Shown: positions 25,377-34,809 of the stretch, piece by piece
How the letters are laid out: each line of letters begins with the position of its first letter
Numbering within the stretch: position 1 is the stretch's first letter
Source of the DNA: Promethearchaeia archaeon
GTDB lineage: Archaea > Asgardarchaeota > Lokiarchaeia > Sigyniarchaeales > SOKP01
Assembly (NCBI GenBank): GCA_029856145.1
Contig: JAHQWK010000026.1
Coordinates: 1 to 64,000, forward strand
DNA: 64,000 nt
Direction of reading: 5' to 3'
Notes under the pieces: model-generated
Databases searched by the model: none
What the model saw: the letters and a program-made list of their open reading frames with translations, nothing else
What the model was told of the DNA's origin: nothing
Program-made: the position numbers and the translations under genes

Positions 25377-25613
25377 ATGAAATTTGATATGGAATTAAAT
25401 GTCTGCGGGTCAGTATGCCCTGTTCCTGCTTTAAAAACTAAAAAACAACTTATGAAAATGAGGCCTGGAACTGTTTTAAAAGTAATAACAGATTACAAAC
25501 CTGCTAGTGAATCTGTTCCACGTGATTTAGCAAAAACAAAGCATAAACATTTAGGAACAGACTTCATAGAAGACGATGAGCAATGGAATATGTATTTTGA
25601 AGCAGTAAAGTAA
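25377..25613 (+). CDS. TusA-family sulfur carrier protein, second copy
   Basis: A 78-residue TusA-like protein, distinct from the copy at 15734. The motif GSVCPVPALKTKKQL holds the carrier Cys; VLKVITDYKPASESVPRD is the following strand-helix. An additional Cys occurs at residue 10 (NVCGS). AAGAGGTAAAG precedes the ATG. It closes the operon that starts with the other tusA, as if one copy serves as donor and one as acceptor of sulfur (inference). Confidence 0.9.
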   Translation: MKFDMELNVCGSVCPVPALKTKKQLMKMRPGTVLKVITDYKPASESVPRDLAKTKHKHLGTDFIEDDEQWNMYFEAVK

Positions 25614-25622
25614 ATATATTAT

Positions 25623-25646
25623 TAATTTTTTTCTTTCTTTTTTCTA
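25623..25646 (+). terminator. T-rich terminator after the hdr operon
   Basis: A run of almost pure T/C (TTTTTTTCTTTCTTTTTTCT) lies just after the second tusA stop and before the HIT gene. Archaeal termination uses such U-rich tracts without a hairpin. Confidence 0.5.
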
Positions 25647-25697
25647 TAAATAATTAATTGAGCAATTTTTTATAGTTTAATTTACTTTGTAATAAGC

Positions 25698-26225
25698 ATG
25701 AGAGACTATAATTATTATAATAATAATTATATAAGATATAAATTGGATGTCGAAAAGTATAATAAAAGAGCACAAACAGGCCCTTGTTTTATATGTGAAA
25801 TTCTAAAGAGCAATCCAAACTATCCCGCTCATATAGTCTATCAAGATGAGGAAATTATTTCATTTCTTGATGCTTATCCTCGATTATATGGTTGGACAAT
25901 AGTAGCACCAAAAAAGCATAAAGAAAGCGTAATTCTTGATTTTACTCAAGAAGAGTATCTCTCGATTCAATACAAAATTTATAATATTACGAAAGCGATT
26001 ATAGAATTATTAAAACCTGAGAGAGTTTATATTTTATCTCTTGGAAGTCATCAAGGTAATTCACACGTTCATTGGCATATTGCCCCTTTACCTTCAGGCA
26101 TGCCCTATAATGATCAACAAAATGGAGTATTCAAATTAGACATTTTGAAGATACCTGAAGAGGAACAAATGAAATTAACTTCAAAATTAAACAATAGTAT
26201 TCAGATATTGAATAAACATAGATAA
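25698..26225 (+). CDS. HIT-family nucleotide hydrolase/transferase
   Basis: A 175-residue histidine-triad protein. The triad is NSHVHWHIAPL; the fold start is PCFICEIL with a CxxC that can bind zinc, followed by IVYQDEEIISFLDAYPRLYGWTIVAPKKH. HIT proteins hydrolyse dinucleoside polyphosphates or AMP conjugates. The N-terminal 25 residues (Tyr/Asn-rich) are unusual and the start codon is therefore less certain. It is 84 bases beyond the hdr operon and is convergent with the large surface protein. Confidence 0.88.
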   Translation: MRDYNYYNNNYIRYKLDVEKYNKRAQTGPCFICEILKSNPNYPAHIVYQDEEIISFLDAYPRLYGWTIVAPKKHKESVILDFTQEEYLSIQYKIYNITKAIIELLKPERVYILSLGSHQGNSHVHWHIAPLPSGMPYNDQQNGVFKLDILKIPEEEQMKLTSKLNNSIQILNKHR

Positions 26226-26251
26226 TAAAAAAAAGGGTGTAAAAATTTTAA

Positions 26252-28447
26252 TTACTTCTTGGATACTTGCTTCTTCTTGATTATTACTAAAGATACTAGA
26301 CTTATACAGACAAAGATTGAAATAACCACTATAACAGTATCATACCCAGGAATTCCACCACTGACAGCGGGATGAATCTTATTCCACATAAATGCCACTT
26401 CATTTATCCAGAGCTCAACACTGTCAATGTAAGTCGAATCATCATCATCGGTTGAAAATTCAGCAAGTAAATAGCCATTGAAAAGTGTTTTCCCATCATT
26501 TCTTAAAACAATAATAGCATTATCTGCTGTTTCTGATGCGGTGTACCCTGCTAAAGCAGTAGCATTTGGATATACAGTTAATCTATCACCATCATCAGAC
26601 CAACTATTATCAGAGGTAAATTGAGAACCCGTAAAATCTATTGGATTTGTAAAAATGTCATGAGAATCATCCCAAATATACACAGGTTCTCCACTAGTGA
26701 TATCTCCAGCAGAAGCGACACCAAATTGTAACCAGAGATCATTTCCTGAATACATATCCACCGTATAAGTAGACATAATGCAATATCCCCCAGATTCAAT
26801 ATACTCTGCTAATTCACTATAATATGCATTTATATTAGAAGAAGGTTCATCAACAATTACTAGATTCCAATCTTTTAGATTCAATGATAAATTGAAATAA
26901 TCATCATCTTGAGTGAGATAAAATGGAATTTCAAGTTCATTCAAAGCAGTTGCTACGGAAGCTGAATAATAATTAGGGGCACTACTGTCACTTGTGTATA
27001 AAAGAACTTCCGCGTTCCATGAGACTAACCAATTAGCAACATTAATAGCATATTGAGAGTTGCTTAAACTACCGATGTCTGCATCTCTAAATGGACCTAC
27101 GTCTCCCATTAAAAGAACTCGACCATTTCCATATTCTTGTCCAGCGACATATATTTCTGATGCATCGTAACCCCAGATTGGATATGCATCTCCAGAATAA
27201 ACAATTGTTCCAGGAGAAATAGCAGTTATCGCACTACAATCCTCTGTAGTAGGATGTTCCACAAAATAAGTAGCACCATTAGTGCCAGTTACAGTTAATT
27301 CTAAATCGAAGTTACTATAAAGATAATTAACATTACTATTCTCATCACCAAAACCTCCATGTTCTCCAATAGCAACAACCCCTCCACCATTTTGTACCCA
27401 TTGAGTTACTGCTGTTACTTCACTAGACGTGAAGTTAATGTATGGTAGACAAATAAATAGCATATCGTAAGGACTTAGATTATTTGTAGTGAGGTTACCC
27501 ATAACTGAAGGATATAATTTATCGAGGGTATAACCTCTACTGACGAGAGTATTCCTCCAAGTATCATAATGAGCACCAGATACATAATCATCCCAAGGAT
27601 CTATCCCATAATATGGAAGGTGAGATAAGTCAAATAAGATTCTTCCTTTTGGCCTAGGACATAACCATTGAACGGCTTCACTAATCACGGAACTCATATT
27701 TACACCAATAGCATTTCCCAAACCGGGGAGATGTACTACACGCCCTCCCATATCTAGAGGATCTCGTGCGACAGCAGTCGCATAATTATTATTTCCGTCT
27801 CGATTAGCTAATTTTATCGTATCTGCTCCAGCAGAAGTACCAAGTAAAATATCCCAATATAAAAAATCCATCCAAGTACCTGCAGAAGAGAATTTATCTC
27901 CAACATCATAATATTTAGTTATAGGATGCCGAAAAGAAACATTATGACTTGTTCCCGATAGATAGGCAAAATAAGTCCCCCACCCGTGATCTCCTAATGA
28001 TTCAGGAATGAGAATGCCTTCATAGCAAAGATAAGGTAGAGCACTGTCAAAACTTAATAATCCCCCTCCACCTAACCAAAACTCTTTTACATGTTTTGTT
28101 ATATTTTCCCTAGGTAAATTATCGACCATAATAAAGAGATCAAAGTCTGCTGTCATTAATTCATGATTGTATATATCTGTGCATGTTAATTCTGTTACCT
28201 GATGTCCTTCAGATTGTAAAAATCCCATCAATTCGTTATAATCATTTGTGTATGTTCCACCCGCAGAGTATGATGTTTCTGTTGTATTCGGTTCATTATA
28301 TATAGCAATACGAATTGTATTAACTGCAATTTGGGAAGTTTTTAGATTAGTAGTCACTGGTTTCTCCGAAATAGTCTTTGGTACAAATACAAATTGTAGT
28401 ATCAATAGACTAATGAAAATTGTTAAACAAAAATTCATTTTTTTCAT
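26252..28447 (-). CDS. Exported surface protein with C-terminal anchor, GATase-like beta-alpha domains
   Basis: A 731-residue secreted protein. It has an N-terminal signal peptide (FCLTIFISLLILQFVFV, cleavage soon after), and a C-terminal PGYD motif, a single hydrophobic helix and a Lys-rich end (KKKQVSKK), a three-part tail like archaeal surface sorting signals. The body contains repeated Rossmann-like segments (FDLFIMVDNLP, YDMLFICLPYINF, NWLVSWNAEVLLYTSD) with Gly-rich loops (WLGGGGLLSFD, WVQNGGGVVAIGEHGG), as in DUF4350/GATase-like extracellular domains. It is Thr/Ser/Asn-rich, likely glycosylated. Function unknown. Confidence 0.8.
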   Translation of the reverse strand: MKKMNFCLTIFISLLILQFVFVPKTISEKPVTTNLKTSQIAVNTIRIAIYNEPNTTETSYSAGGTYTNDYNELMGFLQSEGHQVTELTCTDIYNHELMTADFDLFIMVDNLPRENITKHVKEFWLGGGGLLSFDSALPYLCYEGILIPESLGDHGWGTYFAYLSGTSHNVSFRHPITKYYDVGDKFSSAGTWMDFLYWDILLGTSAGADTIKLANRDGNNNYATAVARDPLDMGGRVVHLPGLGNAIGVNMSSVISEAVQWLCPRPKGRILFDLSHLPYYGIDPWDDYVSGAHYDTWRNTLVSRGYTLDKLYPSVMGNLTTNNLSPYDMLFICLPYINFTSSEVTAVTQWVQNGGGVVAIGEHGGFGDENSNVNYLYSNFDLELTVTGTNGATYFVEHPTTEDCSAITAISPGTIVYSGDAYPIWGYDASEIYVAGQEYGNGRVLLMGDVGPFRDADIGSLSNSQYAINVANWLVSWNAEVLLYTSDSSAPNYYSASVATALNELEIPFYLTQDDDYFNLSLNLKDWNLVIVDEPSSNINAYYSELAEYIESGGYCIMSTYTVDMYSGNDLWLQFGVASAGDITSGEPVYIWDDSHDIFTNPIDFTGSQFTSDNSWSDDGDRLTVYPNATALAGYTASETADNAIIVLRNDGKTLFNGYLLAEFSTDDDDSTYIDSVELWINEVAFMWNKIHPAVSGGIPGYDTVIVVISIFVCISLVSLVIIKKKQVSKK

Positions 28448-28526
28448 TGGTTTTCACATTTTTTCTAAAAGTTTTTTATCAGATAAATATGTATGACATA
28501 GAAGATTATTTCTCTATTTAATATTA

Positions 28527-29402
28527 ATGTTATTCGTTACAGATTTGTTAAAAGTTTTTTTACGGATTATTCTTGATTTAGTATGGATTGAATTGGGGGA
28601 AATTTATGATTTAAAGATTATATTTAAAATTAACAAAAAAAATATAGAATATGAACAATTATATTATATGGAGTTTTTTAGCCAAAGATTTGATGATATT
28701 AAAAAATCAAAAAATCCCGAAGTAATAAATGATTTTTTAATAAAATTGAGTAAAAGCCCAAATATTGAATATTTTTCGATTTTAGACTATTTTATAGACG
28801 AGATAGATATCCAAATATTAGAGAAAGTTAAACTTAACCTTGTATTTTTAATAGGTGAAATTGGTAAGGGCTCAGTTATAGACACTAAATATTTAGAGTT
28901 TTTATCTAAGACCTATTATTCATCAGATAGATGGATTCGGAATGAGATTATCCAAGCGTTTGGAAAAATTTTAAAGAAGACTGAAATATCGCAAGATGCC
29001 ATTGAATTAATTGGATATGCTATAAATGATGAATATCCGCCAATTAAAGTTAATGCTCTTAGAATCTTGTTAAATTTAGATGATATTCCTCTTTTTGTAA
29101 GAAGAAATCTTTTTTTTACACTAAATTTAAAAAATTCAGAATTAGAAGAATTATGTGTGAAAATTTTTGAAAAATTTCTTCCAGACTTTAATAAATTGTT
29201 TAACTCACTGAACTATTCAGATAACTATTTAATCTTAAAACCAAAAGCAATTAGGAGTTTGCTAATAATATATTTTAAATCTCCTATTAATTTAGAATCA
29301 TTTCGGAAAAAGATTTCATCCTCAAATTGGGAAATTGAGCATAGAGAGAGATATCTCAAAGAGATTGATACTTATGAAAAAATTCTATTAAAAAAAATAT
29401 AA
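28527..29402 (+). CDS. HEAT-repeat-like helical protein
   Basis: A soluble protein of up to 291 residues made of paired helices (NLVFLIGEIGKGSVIDTKYLE, WIRNEIIQAFGKILKKTE, YPPIKVNALRILLNL), the pattern of HEAT/ARM repeats used for protein binding. The first 47 residues are hydrophobic and irregular; the true start may be the ATG that gives MEFFSQRFDDI (28668). No enzyme motif is seen. It stands convergent to the P-loop ATPase gene with only 10 bases between stops. Note that sequence similarity among such repeats is weak, so the family call is tentative. Confidence 0.6.
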   Translation: MLFVTDLLKVFLRIILDLVWIELGEIYDLKIIFKINKKNIEYEQLYYMEFFSQRFDDIKKSKNPEVINDFLIKLSKSPNIEYFSILDYFIDEIDIQILEKVKLNLVFLIGEIGKGSVIDTKYLEFLSKTYYSSDRWIRNEIIQAFGKILKKTEISQDAIELIGYAINDEYPPIKVNALRILLNLDDIPLFVRRNLFFTLNLKNSELEELCVKIFEKFLPDFNKLFNSLNYSDNYLILKPKAIRSLLIIYFKSPINLESFRKKISSSNWEIEHRERYLKEIDTYEKILLKKI

Positions 29403-29412
29403 AGAATACGAT

Positions 29413-30633
29413 TTATTGATATCTTTTAAGAATCTCATTCAAATCTTCATTAGATAATACTATTTCATTAAAAATTTTAATTAATATTTTTATAATTTCT
29501 CTAGGATTGCCTTTAGAACGGTTATAAATATATTTTAGTACTATTTCGTTAAGTGGATAATAAGAATCTGAAAAATCCCTGAAATAATCAAAATAGTTAA
29601 TATTTCCGAAAAAAAATTCTAAATTTTTCTTATAAAATGTAGAAAGGTCCTTTTCTATAAAGTTCGATAAAATAATAGGTTCCTTCAATACATTTAAGAG
29701 ATGGCTATTTTTATCTTCAAATTTATCTTTAATTTCCTTATAATAATCAACTGATTTCAGAGTAATAATTATTCTTAGACCTTTAATTTTATTTAAATTA
29801 AGAATTTTGTCTAATAATTTCTCCGCTGTATGCTTTTCTGGCGATTCTCTGCTCCCATAAAGCCAGCTTCGATCAAAAACTTCTTCTTTTTCTTCTCCTA
29901 TAGATATAGGTTTCATCATAGAAATAATTTTTTCGAAATCATCGATAAATAATACACTATTTACTATTGAATTTTCAACTAATACTTTCAGCATTGTATA
30001 GGAGTGATTCCTTCCCCTTAAGTCATGATTTAAATTTAGTCTTGAAAGTTCTCTTATATCTATAACTTCTCCTAAAAACCATCTCTCAGCTTCTATTTTT
30101 TTATATGGATCAAGTTGATGAGCTGTTAATGCATTTATTATATCCATTATTGCTGTTTTATGCTCAAAGTTTGGTGCCCAACTATCAAAAGCAACCTTTC
30201 TCACCTTCTCGATATCAGCTAAATGAAAAAAACCATACTTTCGCTCTAAAGCACCCCATTTATTACATAATCTTCTCGCAATATTCCTTAAAACTTCAAT
30301 ACCCATACTTTCAATAAACTCTGAGTATGTATAATAATAAAACTTCTTAATAACATTCTCTAATGAAACATAGATGATATTATAGTAATATAATTCATGT
30401 TTTAAGGCCCAAAATAAATGTGTTTTCCCATTACCTACACCTCCTATTATAGGTAGAATAAAATTTTCATCTTTTTCAATTACATCAATAATAGAATATA
30501 AGAAGTCTTGCCTTGATTGAACTAATCCAATATCCTCTTCAATTTCTCCTGTAGACACAAATTTTTTAAAGGGAGAACCTGTGAATTTTAAGAGATTAAG
30601 CAGTTTTTGTTGTTTATTTTCAAAAAGGAGCAT
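29413..30633 (-). CDS. P-loop AAA-type ATPase
   Basis: A 406-residue ATPase. Walker A is GGVGNGKT (64-71), Walker B is SVLFIDDFEK (Asp 231-232), then a sensor-like IIITLKS and a C-terminal helical lid with KGNPREIIKILIKI, like Orc1/Cdc6 or BREX/STAND-type AAA+ domains where a conserved GNPR motif closes the lid. Between Walker A and B lies a long helical insertion of about 130 residues. It follows the unknown gene at 30651 by 17 bases and is surely co-transcribed with it. Substrate and partner unknown; a DNA-related or remodelling role is possible. Confidence 0.8.
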   Translation of the reverse strand: MLLFENKQQKLLNLLKFTGSPFKKFVSTGEIEEDIGLVQSRQDFLYSIIDVIEKDENFILPIIGGVGNGKTHLFWALKHELYYYNIIYVSLENVIKKFYYYTYSEFIESMGIEVLRNIARRLCNKWGALERKYGFFHLADIEKVRKVAFDSWAPNFEHKTAIMDIINALTAHQLDPYKKIEAERWFLGEVIDIRELSRLNLNHDLRGRNHSYTMLKVLVENSIVNSVLFIDDFEKIISMMKPISIGEEKEEVFDRSWLYGSRESPEKHTAEKLLDKILNLNKIKGLRIIITLKSVDYYKEIKDKFEDKNSHLLNVLKEPIILSNFIEKDLSTFYKKNLEFFFGNINYFDYFRDFSDSYYPLNEIVLKYIYNRSKGNPREIIKILIKIFNEIVLSNEDLNEILKRYQ

Positions 30634-30650
30634 TTTTAAATCGGTTTACT

Positions 30651-31274
30651 TTAAGATTTTAATTCTTCAATTCCTAAAATTATAATATATTCAACTACTT
30701 TATCATCCACGTTGATAATTGATTCGTAACTTATATTAAGTTCGTCATTTTTATCTCTTCCAACAATCAAGCAATCGTAAAAAACTGGATCACCATTATC
30801 ATCAATAACTACTCTATCAGCAATAATAATACCATTCCGGATCATTGAAATAGGATTTTTTAGTATCTCACCTTTAAAAAAATCTAAATGATTAAGTCTA
30901 AATTTGGGATCGTCTAAAAGTAAGCCTGCTGTGTGAAGTAAATTAATAGTAAAAGGGAAATCGTTCGAAAATTGACCTTGATCATATTGTTCCATAGTAT
31001 TTTCGGGTATTAAAATAGAATATTCCAAAGGGATCTCATTTAAATTCCATTTAAAATTCATACTTCTTGAAAATGGGTTAATATTTTTTTCGACTTTTTC
31101 GAACCCTACAAGTAAGCCTTCAGATATACTGATTCCTTCTAATTCTGATACAATGATGTTATCAGAAAAGATTATTTTATCTTGCCATTTTGATATAATT
31201 GAACCCGTAAATTTTCCATTGGTTTGTATCCCTTTAAAAGAATCATATAAGATAAAATTGGGTGAATTTGTCAT
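30651..31274 (-). CDS. Hypothetical protein co-transcribed with the AAA ATPase
   Basis: Not recognised; 207 residues, soluble, mostly strands (GIQTNGKFTGSIISKW, SISEGLLVGFEKVE, PLEYSILIPENTM) with a beta-rich C-terminus (GIIIADRVVIDDNGDPVFYD). The composition is normal and the frame is long, so it is very probably a gene. It starts divergently from the RtcB-like gene with 135 bases between. It may be the adaptor or target of the downstream ATPase. Confidence 0.65.
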   Translation of the reverse strand: MTNSPNFILYDSFKGIQTNGKFTGSIISKWQDKIIFSDNIIVSELEGISISEGLLVGFEKVEKNINPFSRSMNFKWNLNEIPLEYSILIPENTMEQYDQGQFSNDFPFTINLLHTAGLLLDDPKFRLNHLDFFKGEILKNPISMIRNGIIIADRVVIDDNGDPVFYDCLIVGRDKNDELNISYESIINVDDKVVEYIIILGIEELKS

Positions 31275-31409
31275 GGTAACTATTTTTTCTTCAGTATTAG
31301 CGACTCTTTTTAAGCAATTATTTCACATTTATATCATTAATCTTATATATAAATACTTTCCATATATTTTTTGGTAGAATATACAATAGATATTAACTGA
31401 TAATAAAAA

Positions 31410-32657
31410 ATGGGTTCTTCCATCCTTTCTCAGAAAATTTCAGAGCTATCTAAATCAGAGTTATTAGATAGAGCGAGTCAGTTCATTTTTTCAACTGGTT
31501 TAAATGATGGAACATCAAAATTATGTAAGGCAAATATGAAATACGGCTTAGCTTCATTCCAGCTTATCCAAGAAAAATATGGATTTGAACCAAAGGCAAC
31601 TTTTATATCTTCTCCTGATGAAACCATCTCTAGAAATAAGTTTAGATGGAATTCAGGGATAGGATATGGTGGAAAATTAAATTGGGGGCATGGAAATGAT
31701 AAAATAATTTTTCTTAACACAAAACCGAACTGTTGTGGTATTTTAGTTGGGGGGTTAGAAGAATTACCAGATCCGTACAATTTAATCAAAAAAGTTGATA
31801 AAATTAAATCAGAAGAGCTATACTATGATCAGATTAGAATTAATTGGGATTATGGAATATCTAATCATTTCATTAATTGCCTTGAAACTAAGAACTTATC
31901 TGACTTGGATCTTCCTCCATACGTATTTCTTATTCATGGTTCCGCTCCTGAATTTAGAGACGATAGAGACGATGGTTTTGGACTTTATATTGACAAGTCA
32001 AAAAAACTAAGAGATATTGCGATTGAAGAAAAAAGTAAGTTTGGTATACAATACATATTATTGGATTCTAATGCTAAAGAATATCTTGAATTAAACAAAA
32101 GAGCTTTAGAATTTTCAAATTTAAAAAGGAAAATTATCGCCGATAATCTTTTTGATTATGGATATGAAATTATTTGTAATCAAGCACACCAATTTTTAAA
32201 GGATTACAATAATATGTATTTAGGAAGCAATTGTACGGATAAAAATTGTGAACTGATTAAATCAAATATTTTTCCGACAACTCTTAGAGCAGATATTGCA
32301 GCTTATTTATTTAAGGGAAAAAAAAATTTATCTGAAAGAACACTTAAAAATCAAAACCTCTTAGAAAGGGGAGAAAAATTAGAACTCTTAGACTTATTAT
32401 TAAATGCTAATATACTTCCACATGGTGGAGGCTATAAATTTACAGATACGGAAAATGTGCTAGATATATTAGAATATAAAGACCAGAGATACTTTGTTAC
32501 ATCTTTAAAATCAAATGTTAGTAGATTAAAAATAATTAGAAATGTAAGTGATTTACAATTTGAATATCGAGGACGTGATATTATTCTTAAAACTATTCAA
32601 TTAGATCTTGGAGATATAATTGCTAGACTGAATCCGTTGTTTTCATTAAAACTATAA
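31410..32657 (+). CDS. Divergent RtcB-like protein
   Basis: A 415-residue protein that appears distantly related to the RNA ligase RtcB. Points of resemblance: NWDYGISNHFINCLE at the place of RtcB's GNHF metal/substrate motif; FLIHGSAP at the place of its HSGSRG; EYLELNKRALEFSNLKRKII resembling the Y-x-x-A-x-x-x-A-x-x-N-R helix; ICNQAHQFL near the HN motif; and LPHGGGYKF near the C-terminal HGxGR guanylation site. Several catalytic positions are altered, so ligase activity is doubtful. It could be a repurposed paralogue. Divergent from the unknown/ATPase pair. Confidence 0.5.
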   Translation: MGSSILSQKISELSKSELLDRASQFIFSTGLNDGTSKLCKANMKYGLASFQLIQEKYGFEPKATFISSPDETISRNKFRWNSGIGYGGKLNWGHGNDKIIFLNTKPNCCGILVGGLEELPDPYNLIKKVDKIKSEELYYDQIRINWDYGISNHFINCLETKNLSDLDLPPYVFLIHGSAPEFRDDRDDGFGLYIDKSKKLRDIAIEEKSKFGIQYILLDSNAKEYLELNKRALEFSNLKRKIIADNLFDYGYEIICNQAHQFLKDYNNMYLGSNCTDKNCELIKSNIFPTTLRADIAAYLFKGKKNLSERTLKNQNLLERGEKLELLDLLLNANILPHGGGYKFTDTENVLDILEYKDQRYFVTSLKSNVSRLKIIRNVSDLQFEYRGRDIILKTIQLDLGDIIARLNPLFSLKL

Positions 32658-32658
32658 T

Positions 32659-34740
32659 TTATTCTATTCTTGCTCCAAGTGGAAGATCTTTGTCAGGCAC
32701 TAAAATTGATACATTATCACCTTCAACAGCCGCTAGAAGCATTCCATGACTCAATATTCCTCTTAATTTCCTTGGTTCTAAATTCGTTAAAACTATAATT
32801 TTTTTTCCTTTTAAATCTTCAACTTTATAATGCTCAGCTAAACCAGCTACCAAAATTCTTTTTTCAGTTCCCAAATTAATTGATATTTTGTAGAGTTTAT
32901 CTGCTTTTGGAACTTTTTCAACATTTTCAACCAAAGCAACTCGAATATCTAATTTTTTAAAATCTTCATATGAAATCAGGTCTTTCTCACCTTCTTCTGG
33001 TTTTTTTTCTTTTAATTTTTTATATTCTTTTTTAATATCCTCAATCTCTAATTTTTGAAAAAGAGGTTTAGGTTTCTTAATACCTATTCCTGCTTTTATA
33101 GAATTTTCATTAATGCTATCCCAAGTTAACTCTTTTAATTTAGGAGCATTTAGATAAGATAAAATCTTTTCGGAAGTTTCTGGTATAAATGGACCTAATA
33201 ATACTGCTAAAGCGTATACTGCTTGAGAACATATATTAAATATATGTCCAGCAGCTTTTTTATCTTCTTTAATTAAATGCCATGGGGCCTTTTGATTTAA
33301 AAATATGTTCCCTTCTTTTCCAAAATTGACTATATCTCTTATTGCTTTTCTTATTTTAAAATTAAGTAGACTTTCTCCTACTTCGGCACTAATATTATTT
33401 ATCCTTTCTATAAACTTTTTATCAGTTTCGTCATATTCTATTTTTTCCGGGATTTTACTGTTAAATTGCTTTTCTATAAAGGTTAAAGTCCGATGGACAA
33501 AATTACCGATATTATCATTAAGGGTTTTTATATTATTTTCAAATTCAGACCATAGAAAAGAAGTATCACCTGTTTCTGGGCGATTAAATATCAAATTAAA
33601 TCTCCAGTAATCGAGAGGAGCTAATTTTAATGCGTCATCAATCCATATCCCAACTCCTCTTGATTTAGAAAACTTTTCATTCTCATACAATAACCATTCG
33701 GTTGATGAAACGTTATATGGTAATACAAGTTTATCACTTTCTTTTTTGTCTTTATTATACGCAATTAATAATCCTGGAAATACAATTAAGTGAAATATAA
33801 TATTATCTTTCCCTATAAAGTAGACCGTTTTTGTATTAGGATCTTTCCAAAAATAATCAAATTTATCGGGTTCATTAATCAGCTTATCTGCCCATTCTTT
33901 TACAGCAGTTATGTAGCCTAATACGGCCTCGAACCATACATATATAGTTTTATCTTCAGCACCCTTGAAAGGTGCAGCAATTCCCCAATCTAGATCTCTT
34001 GTAATTGCTCTTTCATGTAAGCCCTCTGCAATCCAGCTTAAACACATTTGTCGAGCATTAGACGGTAGAATTTCATTTTCTTCAATTAACTTTTTTAACT
34101 GATCCTGTAATTGAGATAGATCTAAATACCAATGTTTTGTTTTTCTAATTACTGGAGTATTTCCACATATTGCACATCTAGGTTCAAGAAGTTCTAATGG
34201 AGTTAACAGTTTTTGGCATTTATCACATTGATCTCCTCTAGCACCATCATCCTTACAGTTAGGACAAGTTCCTTCTACAAATCTATCAGGTAAGAATAAA
34301 TCATTATTTTCACAGTAGAGTGATTCTATTTCTTTTTCTATTATAAATCCATTTTTCTCGATATCCAAGTATATCTTTTTCACAAGTTCAATATGAGTAG
34401 GATTATGAGTTATAGTATAATTATCAAAAGAAATAAGCCATTTTTCATGCAAATCTTTAATAATTTTATGGTATTTAAACGCTAGTTGTTCAGCAGAGAT
34501 ATGTTCTCCAGTAGAAGCGTTTATCTTTTTTGCTTCCACAGAAATGGGTGTTCCATGAGAATCTGATCCAGAAACAAACACTACTTCTTCTCCTTTCATT
34601 CTCAGAAATCTTGCAAATACATCTGCGGATAGTGTACTTCCAATTAAATTCCCTAGATGTGGAGTAGCATTCACATAGGGCCATCCTGATGTTACTACCC
34701 ATTTACCTTTCTTTATGTTAACTAATTTAATCGACCTCAA
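32659..34740 (-). CDS. metG: Methionyl-tRNA synthetase with C-terminal tRNA-binding domain
   Basis: Class I synthetase charging tRNA-Met. Residues 1-560: HIGH-type PHLGNLIG, zinc knuckles CPNCKDDGARGDQCDKC and CAICG, and KMSKS-type KFSKSRG. Residues about 590-693 form an EMAPII/OB-fold tRNA-binding domain (FKKLDIRVALVENVEKVPKA, AGLAEHY, NLEPRKLRGILSHGM). The total of 693 is normal for the fused form; many archaea encode the OB domain separately. The start is TTG 34740; no in-frame ATG exists before the HIGH region. Ends two bases from the RtcB-like stop (convergent). Confidence 0.96.
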   Translation of the reverse strand: MRSIKLVNIKKGKWVVTSGWPYVNATPHLGNLIGSTLSADVFARFLRMKGEEVVFVSGSDSHGTPISVEAKKINASTGEHISAEQLAFKYHKIIKDLHEKWLISFDNYTITHNPTHIELVKKIYLDIEKNGFIIEKEIESLYCENNDLFLPDRFVEGTCPNCKDDGARGDQCDKCQKLLTPLELLEPRCAICGNTPVIRKTKHWYLDLSQLQDQLKKLIEENEILPSNARQMCLSWIAEGLHERAITRDLDWGIAAPFKGAEDKTIYVWFEAVLGYITAVKEWADKLINEPDKFDYFWKDPNTKTVYFIGKDNIIFHLIVFPGLLIAYNKDKKESDKLVLPYNVSSTEWLLYENEKFSKSRGVGIWIDDALKLAPLDYWRFNLIFNRPETGDTSFLWSEFENNIKTLNDNIGNFVHRTLTFIEKQFNSKIPEKIEYDETDKKFIERINNISAEVGESLLNFKIRKAIRDIVNFGKEGNIFLNQKAPWHLIKEDKKAAGHIFNICSQAVYALAVLLGPFIPETSEKILSYLNAPKLKELTWDSINENSIKAGIGIKKPKPLFQKLEIEDIKKEYKKLKEKKPEEGEKDLISYEDFKKLDIRVALVENVEKVPKADKLYKISINLGTEKRILVAGLAEHYKVEDLKGKKIIVLTNLEPRKLRGILSHGMLLAAVEGDNVSILVPDKDLPLGARIE

Positions 34741-34809
34741 TACTTGAATTTATTAATAAAAAGAATCCTAAGCTTAAATAATTTAAACAAAGTAAGTATA
34801 AATAATTGG

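Noticed and set aside
15734-25613. The cluster as a complete hydrogenase-linked MvhAGD-HdrABC complex
   Set aside because: No large subunit with terminal CxxC pairs is present; the next protein is an FrhB/GltD fusion.
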